Below, piece after piece: positions 7,304-15,683 of a stretch of DNA of 34,792 nucleotides (position 1 is the stretch's first letter; each line of letters opens with the position of its first letter). The translations under genes were made by a program, and so were the position numbers. Under the pieces are notes generated by a model, which saw nothing but the letters and a program-made list of their open reading frames with translations, ran no database searches and was not told where the DNA came from. The stretch is from the NCBI GenBank assembly GCA_028285545.1, contig JANQPA010000079.1, positions 1 through 34,792 of the forward strand. Direction: 5' to 3'. This DNA comes from Saprospiraceae bacterium. Its GTDB lineage: Bacteria > Bacteroidota > Bacteroidia > Chitinophagales > Saprospiraceae.

Positions 7304-9487
7304 TTACCCTTCTCCTCTGGGAGGCTTTCCGTTTCCTCGGTTTGAATTTTCATCCCCACTGCGTTGTGGACGAGGTAAAAGAGCCTTTCTTGACAAGCGT
7401 AATTTTCCAGATTTCTTATCTACTCCGATCAATTTTACTTTTACATCATCTCCTTCTTTAAACACATCTTCGACCTTATCAATTCGAGTATGTGAAATTT
7501 CGGAAACGTGTAACAAGCCACTCTTTCCGTTAAACTCTACAAATACTCCATAAGGCATGACTGTTTTCACCTTAGCCTCATAAACATCCCCTACAGAAGG
7601 AACAAATGTAATTTTCCGAACACGTTGCAGGGCAGCTTCAATTGATTCTTTATTAGAACTGGCAATACTTACCACCCCTTCATTACCTTCTTCGGCAATA
7701 TTAATGGTTGTTCCGGTTAGTTCCTGCATTTCCTGGATTACCTTTCCTCCAGGACCAATGACTGCCCCAATGAAGCTCTTGTCGATGCGGATTTCCACTA
7801 TTCGTGGTGCATGATCTTTTACATCTTCTCGAGGTGCTTCTAATGATTTTTTCATTTCACCTAGAATATGAAGACGTCCATCTTTGGCCTGCTCTAATGC
7901 TTCAGTAAGTAATTCGTAGGAAAGTCCATCAATTTTAATGTCCATTTGAACGGCAGTAACGCCTTTATCGGTACCTGTAACTTTGAAGTCCATATCTCCC
8001 AGGGCGTCCTCATCTCCTAAAATGTCAGATAAGACGACACTTCTTTCTCCGTCACTGATCAAGCCCATAGCAATCCCGGAAACCGGAGAGGAAATTTGGA
8101 TACCTCCATCCATCAGAGCCAATGCTCCTGCACAAACCGTAGCCATAGAGGAAGAACCATTGGACTCCAAAATATCAGAAACCAAGCGGATAGTGTAAGG
8201 GATATCAGTTGGCAAGACTTGTTTTAAAGCGCGTTGAGCCAGGTTAGCATGTCCCACTTCACGTCGACCGGGTCCTCTTTGAGGCTTTACCTCACCTACG
8301 GAATATCCCGGAAAATTATAGTGGAGCAAGAATTTTTCATACCCGATTAGTAAAGCCGTATCTATCATAGACTCATCTAATTTTGTACCCAGCGTCAGGG
8401 AGGTTAGCGCTTGTGTTTCTCCGCGGGTAAAAACAGCTGAACCATGAGCTGAGGGCAAATAGTTAACTTCAGTCCAGATGTCACGAATATCTGTTGATTT
8501 TCGGCCATCCAAGCGAACACCCTCCTCAAGGACCATATTTCGAATAACCTTCTTTTTAAGTTTTTCGAGATATTCTTTGGCCATACCCCAATTCTCCTCT
8601 AGGAATTCTTCTCCTTTTTGTTCTTCTATGGCAGCTTTTAGGTCTTCTTTTATTGCCTTGAAACCCTCTTTACGAGCTTTCTTATCTAATTGGCCTTTGG
8701 CAACTTCGTAAATTTTATCTTTAGTCAACTCACTTACCATGCTTTCAATTTCAGCATTTTCTTCAGGAGCTTCTACTTCTCTTTTGTTAAGTGCCTTTTC
8801 TCCAACTTTTTGAGCTAGGTCAAGTTGGGCTTGGCATTGTACTTTAATAGCTTCATGAGCAAATCGGATGGCTTCAACCATATCCTTCTCAGAACATTCT
8901 TTGGCTTCTCCCTCTACCATCATTACATTATCCATGGAAGCAGCTACAATAAAATCCATATCTGCCTGCTCCAAATCTGAGCGGTGTGGGTTAATATGAA
9001 AGTTTCCTTTAATTCTGGCCACTCTTACCTCAGAAATAGGCCCTCCAAAAGGAATATCAGAAACACTTAATGCTGCTGAAGCGGCCAGAGCAACAAAAGC
9101 GTCAGGTAATACCTCTACCTCACCAGAAATAAGATTAAGAATGATTTGTGTTTCATTCATGTAATTATCTGGGAATAGAGGACGAATGGCACGGTCTACC
9201 AATCTGGAGATTAGTATTTCATAATCATTTAGTTTAGTTTCTCTTCTAAAAAAGTTGCCAGGTATACGCCCTGCTGCTGCAAACTTTTCTTGATAATCAA
9301 CGGAGAGAGGAAAAAAGCTTTGCCCTTCTCTGGCTTCGTGGGCTGAAACGGCAGTTGCGAATATCATGGTGTTGTCAACTCTTACAACAACGGAGCCATC
9401 TGCCTGAGTAGCTAGTTTGCCTGTTTCTATGGTTACAGTTCTTCCATCGGGCAAATCAAAGGAAGTAGTAATTGGTATCTTTCCCAT
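7304..9487 (-). CDS. pnp: Polyribonucleotide nucleotidyltransferase (PNPase)
   Basis: A 3'-5' phosphorolytic exoribonuclease and polymerase of mRNA decay, working as a trimer. The 727-residue length is standard. Two RNase PH domains fill residues 1-550 (the first with FFRRE near residue 80, the second with GQTQ-like RGETQAL and HYNFPGYSVGE), followed by a KH domain with GPGG near residue 573 and an S1 domain from about 630 (VMPYGVFVEFNGKSGLLHVSEIS region). The tail is Arg- and Gly-rich. It lies downstream of rpsO as in many bacteria, but a terminator separates them. Its own promoter must be in the 267-base gap; only a weak -7-like CAAATTAA complement (9517-9524) is visible. Confidence 0.97.
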   Translation of the reverse strand: MGKIPITTSFDLPDGRTVTIETGKLATQADGSVVVRVDNTMIFATAVSAHEAREGQSFFPLSVDYQEKFAAAGRIPGNFFRRETKLNDYEILISRLVDRAIRPLFPDNYMNETQIILNLISGEVEVLPDAFVALAASAALSVSDIPFGGPISEVRVARIKGNFHINPHRSDLEQADMDFIVAASMDNVMMVEGEAKECSEKDMVEAIRFAHEAIKVQCQAQLDLAQKVGEKALNKREVEAPEENAEIESMVSELTKDKIYEVAKGQLDKKARKEGFKAIKEDLKAAIEEQKGEEFLEENWGMAKEYLEKLKKKVIRNMVLEEGVRLDGRKSTDIRDIWTEVNYLPSAHGSAVFTRGETQALTSLTLGTKLDESMIDTALLIGYEKFLLHYNFPGYSVGEVKPQRGPGRREVGHANLAQRALKQVLPTDIPYTIRLVSDILESNGSSSMATVCAGALALMDGGIQISSPVSGIAMGLISDGERSVVLSDILGDEDALGDMDFKVTGTDKGVTAVQMDIKIDGLSYELLTEALEQAKDGRLHILGEMKKSLEAPREDVKDHAPRIVEIRIDKSFIGAVIGPGGKVIQEMQELTGTTINIAEEGNEGVVSIASSNKESIEAALQRVRKITFVPSVGDVYEAKVKTVMPYGVFVEFNGKSGLLHVSEISHTRIDKVEDVFKEGDDVKVKLIGVDKKSGKLRLSRKALLPRPQRSGDENSNRGNGKPPRGEG

Positions 9488-9710
9488 TTTAGGAATAATG
9501 TTTTGTGTGATTACATCAAATTAAAAAGCACCCTTTCATTTGTGCGGTTAAGCTAAGACTAATTCAGAATTGAGTGTCACTACTCATGGAAAGAATGAAG
9601 AAGGGGACTTGGATTTTTTTCTTTTTTTAGCTCAGATTGAAATGCCATAGTTTAAGAAGAAGTGCTTTGATCTGATAAAGATAGATCTTATAAATCAGGC
9701 AAATTCAATC

Positions 9711-9750
9711 AAAAAAGGAAGTATTTCAGCACCGAAATACTTCCTTTTTT
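9711..9750 (-). terminator. Intrinsic terminator of rpsO
   Basis: A perfect 17-bp stem (arms 9711-9727 and 9734-9750; core GGAAGTATTTC/GAAATACTTCC) with a 6-base loop. The arms carry the A and T runs, so the transcript ends in U-rich sequence on either strand. It begins 4 bases past the rpsO stop. Confidence 0.9.
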
Positions 9751-9754
9751 TATT

Positions 9755-10030
9755 TTACTTACGGATACCTAATTTTTCAATAATCTCACGGTATCGATTA
9801 ATGTCTTTCTTCGCTAGGTACTGTAGTAAGCGTCTTCGCTTACCAACAAGTGTTAAAAGTGCACGGCGGCAAGAGTGATCTTTGCGGTTTTCTTTTAAAT
9901 GTTCTGATAACATTTTAATGCGATAGGTGAAAAGCGCTACTTGCCCTTCTGCGGAGCCTGTATTCTTCTTATCTCCTCCGTACTCCTGGAAGATTTCTTC
10001 CTTCTTTTCTTTTGAATAATAAACTGCCAT
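9755..10030 (-). CDS. rpsO: 30S ribosomal protein S15
   Basis: A 91-residue protein of normal length that binds the central domain of 16S rRNA early in small-subunit assembly. The family core is clear: [15 protein letters not shown], then [29 protein letters not shown], ending in a basic helix. It has its own promoter with a perfect -7 box about 50 bases upstream and a strong terminator. The 42-base leader could hold the S15 autoregulatory fold known in other bacteria, but no clear structure is seen. Confidence 0.98.
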   Translation of the reverse strand: MAVYYSKEKKEEIFQEYGGDKKNTGSAEGQVALFTYRIKMLSEHLKENRKDHSCRRALLTLVGKRRRLLQYLAKKDINRYREIIEKLGIRK

Positions 10031-10078
10031 TGTTATGCAATAAATTTTTTTCTATTTCTATTCTCCTTTTTAGCCGTG

Positions 10079-10086
10079 CAAAGGTA
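10079..10086 (-). promoter_or_regulatory. Promoter -7 box of rpsO
   Basis: Read on the minus strand this is TACCTTTG, an exact match to the Bacteroidota -7 consensus TAnnTTTG. A T-rich -33 region (GGTTTTTTA) lies about 19 bases upstream. Transcription should start near 10072. Confidence 0.7.
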
Positions 10087-10120
10087 TATAATTATCAGTT
10101 AATAAAAAACCTCTTTATGA

Positions 10121-10147
10121 AAAAAAGAGATTTTATATACTAATCTC
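10121..10147 (-). terminator. Weak terminator after etfA
   Basis: A 6-bp stem GAGATT/AATCTC (10127-10132 and 10142-10147) followed on the minus strand by six T residues. The stem is short, so the call is tentative. It lies between the etfA stop and the rpsO promoter box only in part, being 34 bases past etfA in the minus-strand upstream direction; it could instead be part of the rpsO promoter region. Confidence 0.2.
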
Positions 10148-10180
10148 AACTAATTTCTTTCTCCTAAAGACCAATTACAC

Positions 10181-11143
10181 CTATCCTTGCTCCTTAAATT
10201 TTTGTATTGCTTCAGTCAGCCGAGGAGCTACATCAAATAAATCTGCCACCACTCCATAATCCGCAGCTTTAAAAAAGGGCGCTTCCGGGTCTTTGTTGAC
10301 AACAACAATTGTTTTAGAGTTATTTACTCCTGCAAGGTGCTGGATAGCCCCTGATATTCCCAAGGCAATGTAAAGATTAGGGCGGATAGCAATTCCTGTT
10401 TGTCCTACGTGCTCATGATGAGGACGCCATCCTGCATCTGCAACCGGACGTGAGCAGGCGGTAGTAGCCCCTAAAGCCTTAGCTAAAGCTTCAAGTACTG
10501 CCCAGTGTTCAGGCCCCTTAAGACCTCGTCCTCCAGAAACAACTAATTCGGCCTCTGGTAAAGGGGTAACACCATCGACTCTATCCTCAGATATCACTTT
10601 AATGGCGGAAGTAGGAATTTCAAGCTCTAAGTTTTCAACCGAGGCTTCACTTCCTACTTTTTCAGGCTGAAGGGAATTCCCCATTACAGATATCAGCTTA
10701 ACTTCAGATTTTAGGGCAATGGTTGCAATTGCCTTTCCAGAAAAAACATTCTTTTTCACGGTAAAACTATCGCCATCAATGGTAGGTACTTCGTTCACAC
10801 CGGCAGCCGACCCTGCAGATAAACGCGCTGAAAGTCGGCCCAATATAGACTTACCTGTTGAGGAATGCATTAAAATCAGCACCTTTGCTCCTGAATGTTC
10901 CATAGCCGAAGCAATCACTGAGGTATAAACCATACTATCCAGATGATTCAGCTGTGAATTTTCAATTTTATAAACTTTGGAGGCCCCATACGAACCAAGT
11001 TCCTCTGCACCCTGGCTTTCTCCTATAACTAATGCGGCACATTCAACTCCTAATTTTTGAGCTGTTTGATATCCATAGGTGACTGCCTCGAAAGCAGCCT
11101 TTTTGAATTGTCCGTTTTGATGTTCTGCAAAAACTAAGACCAT
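10181..11143 (-). CDS. etfA: Electron transfer flavoprotein alpha subunit
   Basis: The FAD-binding subunit of ETF, which takes electrons from acyl-CoA dehydrogenases and related enzymes. The 320-residue length is typical. The N-terminal nucleotide-like fold is followed by the FAD domain: GGRGLKGPEHW, then SRPVADAGWRPHHEHVGQTG and IALGISGAIQHLAG, all standard FAD contacts. It lies 97 bases after etfB in the same direction, so they form one operon, but the spacer is filled by a word-like tract instead of the usual few bases. It probably supports fatty acid or amino acid oxidation. Confidence 0.96.
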   Translation of the reverse strand: MVLVFAEHQNGQFKKAAFEAVTYGYQTAQKLGVECAALVIGESQGAEELGSYGASKVYKIENSQLNHLDSMVYTSVIASAMEHSGAKVLILMHSSTGKSILGRLSARLSAGSAAGVNEVPTIDGDSFTVKKNVFSGKAIATIALKSEVKLISVMGNSLQPEKVGSEASVENLELEIPTSAIKVISEDRVDGVTPLPEAELVVSGGRGLKGPEHWAVLEALAKALGATTACSRPVADAGWRPHHEHVGQTGIAIRPNLYIALGISGAIQHLAGVNNSKTIVVVNKDPEAPFFKAADYGVVADLFDVAPRLTEAIQKFKEQG

Positions 11144-11149
11144 ATCTTT

Positions 11150-11240
11150 GATTTAGTTATTTTGTTATTGGTTATTCGTTATTAGTTATTTGGAATTGCT
11201 CTCTAATACCCAATACACATTACCCACTACCCAATACTAA
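11150..11240. repeat. Word-like tract inside the etfBA operon
   Basis: The first half repeats GTTATT-type words (GTTATTCGTTATTAGTTATT); the second half is made of ACCCAATAC, ACCCACTACCC and similar words. Halves are loosely complementary, so a long imperfect hairpin is possible in the etf transcript. The arrangement repeats that at 4770-4845. Confidence 0.7.
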
Positions 11241-11981
11241 TTATATGACTTTTGCTTCTTCGTGAAGAAGACGAACCAGTTCATCCATGTTTTCAGGATC
11301 GATTAATTTCACACTGGATTTTGCGGGAGGCAATTCATAGGCTACAGCTACTGCCAGATCTTCAAAATCTACAGGTTCAACCACTTTTAAAGGTTTGCGC
11401 TTAGCCATCATAATACCTCGCATGTTGGGTATTCTTTGTTCGGCCATTCCTTTGGCTGCACTTAATGCAACAGGAAGAGCAGCTTCTACTACTTCCACTC
11501 CACCTTCGATTTCACGGGAGATGGTGGCAAGCCCCTCATTTACCTCTAGTTTATTAGCATAGGAAATAAAGGGTATGTTTAAAAATTCAGCTACCATTGC
11601 ACCTACTTCTGAGCCATTATAATCGATGGCTTCTTTACCAGAAAGGATAATATCATAGCCTCCATCTTTGGCATACTCGGCAATCTGTTTCGCAATATAC
11701 AATGAGCTTTTAGGTTCCGCATTGATTCTAACGGCATCATCTGCTCCTATAGCCAGGGCCTTTCTGATAACCGTATCATTGCTTGCGGGGCCAACATTAA
11801 TGACGGTTACACTTCCTCCTTGGGCTTCTTTCAGTTCTAAGGCCCTTACTAGTGCATACCATTCATCGTATGGGTTCATGATATATTGGACGCCATCTGT
11901 TTTTAGGGCGGTTCCCTCATCATTGATGGCAATTTTTGTGGTAGTTTCCGGGGTTTTGCTGATGCAAACAAGTAATTTCAT
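11241..11981 (-). CDS. etfB: Electron transfer flavoprotein beta subunit
   Basis: Partner of EtfA; binds AMP and forms the heterodimer interface. The 246 residues match the family: MKLLVCISKTPETTTKI start, NPYDEWYALVRALELKE, and the DLILSGKEAIDYNG-type segment (here DIILSGKEAIDYNGSEVGAMVAEFL) that is conserved in ETF beta. It is first in the etfBA operon. A good promoter lies about 210 bases upstream, giving an unusually long leader. Confidence 0.96.
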   Translation of the reverse strand: MKLLVCISKTPETTTKIAINDEGTALKTDGVQYIMNPYDEWYALVRALELKEAQGGSVTVINVGPASNDTVIRKALAIGADDAVRINAEPKSSLYIAKQIAEYAKDGGYDIILSGKEAIDYNGSEVGAMVAEFLNIPFISYANKLEVNEGLATISREIEGGVEVVEAALPVALSAAKGMAEQRIPNMRGIMMAKRKPLKVVEPVDFEDLAVAVAYELPPAKSSVKLIDPENMDELVRLLHEEAKVI

Positions 11982-12190
11982 TAAAACATTATTTTATTGA
12001 AAATGGTATTTGTGTTCATATCAATCCTAGCTTTGAGAAAAAGCTGCAGTATTCTTTATCAAAATATAAATTGATCTCAACTATACCCTATACTACAAAT
12101 AAGTAGCACAATCGTTTTCTCAAAAGAAATAAAAAGGATTTTTAAATTGAAAAGGACTTGGCCATTGCCAAAGATTGTTTTATAATGGCA

Positions 12191-12223
12191 CAAATATAGG
12201 TATTTTAAGAGCAATAAATCAAA
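12191..12223 (-). promoter_or_regulatory. Promoter of the etfBA operon
   Basis: On the minus strand: TTTG (12223-12220), a 21-base spacer, then TATATTTG (12198-12191). Both boxes match the Bacteroidota consensus exactly. Transcription would start near 12184, leaving a leader of about 200 bases before etfB. Confidence 0.7.
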
Positions 12224-12226
12224 ACT

Positions 12227-12244
12227 GTAGCGAAAATTCGCTAC
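12227..12244. promoter_or_regulatory. Perfect dyad between divergent promoters
   Basis: GTAGCGAA-AA-TTCGCTAC is a perfect 8-bp inverted repeat. It lies just upstream of the etfB -33 box and 16 bases before the ATG of the TPR gene. It may be an operator for either side or a hairpin in the TPR gene leader. Confidence 0.45.
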
Positions 12245-12259
12245 TAATTTTATAAAACT

Positions 12260-12580
12260 ATGAGTAATAGGCTTCAGGCATTGCAAAAGTTGTTTGAGGA
12301 AAGTCCTAATGATCCATTTCTTTTATTTGCAATGGCCAAAGAATATGAAAAATTAAACGATAATAAGTTGGCTTTACAACTTTACCAGCAACTTGTGCAG
12401 GAGCATACTGATTATGTAGGCACCTATTATCATCTTGGCAAATTATTTGAGAAAAGTGAAAAATGGGAAGAGGCCCTTAAGGCCTATGAGCAAGGAATGG
12501 AAGTGGCCAAAAAAGTTGGAGATCGTCATGCATTAGGTGAGTTGGCGGGTGCACGATTGAATTTGGAAGACCTTTTTTGA
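12260..12580 (+). CDS. Small TPR protein
   Basis: A 106-residue soluble protein made of about two to three tetratricopeptide repeats (roughly residues 15-50 and 51-86: the A-x3-Y-x2-L pattern in AMAKEYEKLNDNKLALQLY, then YYHLGKLFEKSEKWEEALKAY). TPRs mediate protein contacts. Stand-alone short TPR proteins of this type are common in Bacteroidota, function unknown. It is divergent from etfBA. A 9-base tandem repeat follows its stop before the methyltransferase gene. Confidence 0.88.
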   Translation: MSNRLQALQKLFEESPNDPFLLFAMAKEYEKLNDNKLALQLYQQLVQEHTDYVGTYYHLGKLFEKSEKWEEALKAYEQGMEVAKKVGDRHALGELAGARLNLEDLF

Positions 12581-12581
12581 T

Positions 12582-12606
12582 GGGTATTGGGGTATTGGGG
12601 TATTGG
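12582..12606. repeat. Tandem 9-base repeat
   Basis: About 2.8 copies of GGGGTATTG directly after the TPR stop. The unit is the complement of the CAATACCC words in the tracts at 4770-4845 and 11150-11240, so it belongs to the same set. Confidence 0.75.
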
Positions 12607-12618
12607 TAAATTTAAAAT

Positions 12619-13269
12619 ATGCGAATGAGTATTAAGTGGAGGATAGCTCAGTTTTTTGAGATAAGATGGTGGCAGAGCTATTTGTCAAAACGTGATGTTG
12701 AGGTTTATCTTGACCAGAAGAGGAAATATTGGAAAAAGATACTGGCCTTATGTCCATTTCAAGTAGACCCCTTGAATATGATTCTGGATGCGGGATGTGG
12801 GCCTGCTGGTATTTTTATGATTTTGGATTACGATTATGTTGATGCTATAGATCCATTAATTGACCAGTATGAACAAAAGCTACCTCATTTTTCGAGAGTT
12901 CGTTATCCTGAGGTGAGGTTTTGGTCCCTTGGTATAGAGGAATTCGAGCCTAAATGGAAGTACGAATATGTTTTCTGTATGAATGCCATCAATCATGTAA
13001 GAGATATCTCCAAATCGATCCAAAACTTAAGCAAATGTACATCAAAGGATGGCTGGTTAACCTTAGCCATTGATACCCACAAATGGAAGATGCTAAAATC
13101 ATTATTCAAGACAATCCCAGGAGACCTTTTGCATCCCCATCAATACGACCTTGAAGAATACCAACAAATGTTATCAGCTAATCATTTTGAAATAATCCAA
13201 TCTAAAAGACTTAAACAGGGCTTTATTTTTGATTATCATATCATTTTCGCACAGAAGAAAGATGAATGA
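12619..13269 (+). CDS. Class I SAM-dependent methyltransferase
   Basis: A 216-residue Rossmann-fold methyltransferase. Motif I is LDAGCGPAG at residues 56-64, the acidic end of strand 2 is DAIDP (75-79), and a motif IV-like stretch CMNAINHV lies at about 120. The substrate is unknown; small metabolites are likelier than nucleic acid judging from size and the lack of an NPPY motif. The start could be the ATG at 12619 or the one 6 bases later. It follows the TPR gene by 38 bases and may be cotranscribed with it. Confidence 0.85.
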   Translation: MRMSIKWRIAQFFEIRWWQSYLSKRDVEVYLDQKRKYWKKILALCPFQVDPLNMILDAGCGPAGIFMILDYDYVDAIDPLIDQYEQKLPHFSRVRYPEVRFWSLGIEEFEPKWKYEYVFCMNAINHVRDISKSIQNLSKCTSKDGWLTLAIDTHKWKMLKSLFKTIPGDLLHPHQYDLEEYQQMLSANHFEIIQSKRLKQGFIFDYHIIFAQKKDE

Positions 13270-13373
13270 AATAATTAAAAGGCAACACCTGTTTAATATT
13301 TTCGAATAAATACTTATTTATGCAATTCAATAAGTTATAAATCATTATTTTTCATAACAAAAATTCAAATTAA

Positions 13374-14420
13374 GTGCTTTTTTCAATCGGAACACGAGTC
13401 AGATTCATCAATACCAAGGATAGGGGAACTGTCACTTCTATGCTGGAAAATGGAATGGTCAGTGTTTTATTGGAAGAAGAAGGAATTGAAATTCCTGCGT
13501 TTTTAGATGATTTGGAACGGGCAGAAGAGGAAATTGATGAATACCCCTCAGTAAAGGCCAAAATAGTTCCTGGAAAAAAAGCACGTAAAATAGAGGCGCC
13601 TGAATTACCCCCCGCTCATATTCAATATGCAATTCTAAAATCAAAAGGCCTGCAATTGGCCTTTGATCCCATTCTAAAAAAAGATGCCCACGCAGAGCGA
13701 TATAAAATATTTTTGATTAATGACACCAAAGATGAGGCCCTGTTTACATTAACATTAAAGTTAAGCAATAAGATAGATCAGAGATATAATGGAAAGATCA
13801 ATGCCATGTCCGTTTATGAAGTTGGAGACTTATTGTTTGACCAATTAAACGATCATCCCGTTTTTGAAATTGAGTGCTGGCGAATAACCACTGCCGGTAC
13901 AGAAAGCCGTCTGCATAAGTCTTTGCGAATAAAACCCAAACAATTTTTTAAAAAAACAACCACTGCCCCACTTCTCAACAGACAAGTCCATTTATTTAAG
14001 GTTTTTGATCAACTAAAAAAAGATCAAGCTAAAGGAGTAGAAGATCTGGAAACTTATACTAAGCGTAATACTCGTCCAGTTACCAATTTGGATCAAATCC
14101 AGGAGCGCTTATCAAATGATTTGATGGAGTTTGCAGAATTTGAGCCGGAACTAGATCTGCATATTGATAATCTTAGCAAAAATCATCATAAACTGAGCAA
14201 TACCGAAATCTTAAATATTCAATTGTTTCACTTTGAACAATACATTTCCAAAGCGCTGCGGATAGGTGTTGACCGTGTATTTGTAATTCATGGAGTAGGG
14301 AAAGGGAAGTTAAAAAATGAAATTACCACCCGCCTGGTTCAAATGGAGCATATCAAGAGTTTCAAAAATGAATACCATCCACGTTATGGATATGGTGCTA
14401 CAGAGATAATATTTGAGTAA
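13374..14420 (+). CDS. DUF2027 protein with C-terminal Smr domain
   Basis: A 348-residue Bacteroidota-type protein. The N-terminal 60 residues form a small beta domain (IGTRVRFINTKDRGTVTSML), the middle is DUF2027, and the C-terminus is an Smr domain with LDLH at 260-263 (usually LDLHG; here Ile replaces Gly) and HGVGKGKL from 306. Smr domains are linked to nuclease activity and, in MutS2, to recombination control. The start is GTG at 13374; no ATG fits the conserved beginning. The 3' end overlaps the convergent gmhB-like gene by 23 bases. Confidence 0.9.
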   Translation: MLFSIGTRVRFINTKDRGTVTSMLENGMVSVLLEEEGIEIPAFLDDLERAEEEIDEYPSVKAKIVPGKKARKIEAPELPPAHIQYAILKSKGLQLAFDPILKKDAHAERYKIFLINDTKDEALFTLTLKLSNKIDQRYNGKINAMSVYEVGDLLFDQLNDHPVFEIECWRITTAGTESRLHKSLRIKPKQFFKKTTTAPLLNRQVHLFKVFDQLKKDQAKGVEDLETYTKRNTRPVTNLDQIQERLSNDLMEFAEFEPELDLHIDNLSKNHHKLSNTEILNIQLFHFEQYISKALRIGVDRVFVIHGVGKGKLKNEITTRLVQMEHIKSFKNEYHPRYGYGATEIIFE

Positions 14421-14970
14421 GCTGTCCTAAGTGATTTATTCTATAGTCAATTCTTAATTTTCCCTCCAAGGCTCTCAATCTATGATATTCATCTTCTTTT
14501 CCACGTACCCAAACTGTCTTCATTCCTAAATTTTCACCAAACTGAATATCGGTGATGGAATCCCCAACCATAATAGAACGCTTGAAATCAATTTCGGGGA
14601 ATTGCTCTTTTGCCTGATTAGCCATAGCTGGATCAGGTTTTCTGCAATTGGGAGATTTAGAAGATAAATCCGGGCAGGATAAAATCAGATCGATTCTACC
14701 TCCCACCTCAACAACAGCTTCTTGCATGGCTTTATGAATCTCATCTAATCGAGATTGATCCATTAAACCTTTACCTATTCCTTGCTGATTAGTTACTACA
14801 ATAATTTTCTGAAAATGCTCCGCAAAAAAAGGCATGGCCTCCAATACACCTTTGAGAAAGGAGAATTCAGCCCAGCTCTTAACATAATCATTTTTCAATC
14901 TGCGATTGATGACACCATCTCTATCCAAAAAGAGGGTCCATGAGGGATCAATCTGTAGTTTATTATTCAA
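14398..14970 (-). CDS. gmhB: D-glycero-D-manno-heptose 1,7-bisphosphate 7-phosphatase
   Basis: A 190-residue HAD phosphatase of histidinol/heptose phosphatase type. It carries FLDRDGVINR (nucleophile D16, acid D18), VVTNQQGIGKG at 59-68, KPDPAM near 111 and MVGDSITDI with D137. It should remove the 7-phosphate from the bisphosphate made by HddA. The zinc loop of E. coli GmhB (CxH and CxC) is half lost: C99 and C109 remain, but the other two ligands are D101 and N108 or P107. It overlaps hddC by 4 bases and is last in the heptose operon. Confidence 0.9.
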   Translation of the reverse strand: MNNKLQIDPSWTLFLDRDGVINRRLKNDYVKSWAEFSFLKGVLEAMPFFAEHFQKIIVVTNQQGIGKGLMDQSRLDEIHKAMQEAVVEVGGRIDLILSCPDLSSKSPNCRKPDPAMANQAKEQFPEIDFKRSIMVGDSITDIQFGENLGMKTVWVRGKEDEYHRLRALEGKLRIDYRINHLGQLTQILSL

Positions 14971-15680
14971 ACTTTACTAATTATTTTCTCTGGTAATTCA
15001 ACTTGTGCTCTTTCATAATCCTCAGGAATTCCTATATCTATGAAGTAGCCTTCTGAAATAAAGCCTAAAAATGAGTGACTTTTTACGAAAGCTTCAAGAA
15101 TCTCTTTTTCGAAGGAAAACTGTCCAGACAAGCCCAGATCTTTTGCCCAGTTGGTATCAAAACAATAAATTCCTCCATTAATCAAGCCTTCTTTGCAATA
15201 TTTTTTCTCTTTGAATTCAAGGATTCTATTGTTTTCATCAACAGAAACAAGCCCATAGCGATCAAAATCCTGCATGGGTTTTAAAGCCAGCACCATATCT
15301 GCTTTTTGTGCTTGTTTATAATTCCCAAATGCCTGAAAATCGATCTTCAAAAAAGAATCCCCATTAAGAATGATAACTGGACCATCCTGACAATAACTCA
15401 GAGCATTCCAAATAGCACCTCCAGTACCTAAGGGAGAATCTTCAATTGCATATTTTACAGACATACCCATAAATAAATGGCCAAAGTGGTCTATTATCAG
15501 TTGGTGTTTATACCCTACAGAAAGGATAACATTTTTTATGCCCTGATCAGATGCATATGCCATCAGGTACTCTAAAAAGGGGCGTTTGTCTACCAGAGCC
15601 ATAGGTTTAGGAACATCGGAAACCACAGATTGTAGTCTGGTTCCAAATCCTCCCGCCAAAATTATTGCCGTATCAATCAT
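14967..15680 (-). CDS. hddC: Heptose 1-phosphate guanylyltransferase (nucleotidyltransferase)
   Basis: A 237-residue sugar nucleotidyltransferase with the signature IILAGGFGTRL near the start, the KPM that follows, and NGDSF with the metal-binding Asp near residue 110. Alone it could be any NDP-sugar pyrophosphorylase. The setting, 3 bases after gmhA and overlapping gmhB, with hddA upstream, points to HddC, which makes GDP-D-glycero-alpha-D-manno-heptose. Confidence 0.87.
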   Translation of the reverse strand: MIDTAIILAGGFGTRLQSVVSDVPKPMALVDKRPFLEYLMAYASDQGIKNVILSVGYKHQLIIDHFGHLFMGMSVKYAIEDSPLGTGGAIWNALSYCQDGPVIILNGDSFLKIDFQAFGNYKQAQKADMVLALKPMQDFDRYGLVSVDENNRILEFKEKKYCKEGLINGGIYCFDTNWAKDLGLSGQFSFEKEILEAFVKSHSFLGFISEGYFIDIGIPEDYERAQVELPEKIISKV

Positions 15681-15683
15681 AAT

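Noticed and set aside
12165-12186. E. coli-like promoter TTGCCA and TATAAT
   Set aside because: The spacing is only 10 bases and this sigma factor type prefers TAnnTTTG.
12077-12286. Minus-strand frame of 69 codons
   Set aside because: It covers the etfBA promoter and dyad and has composition of AT-rich spacer, with no family resemblance.
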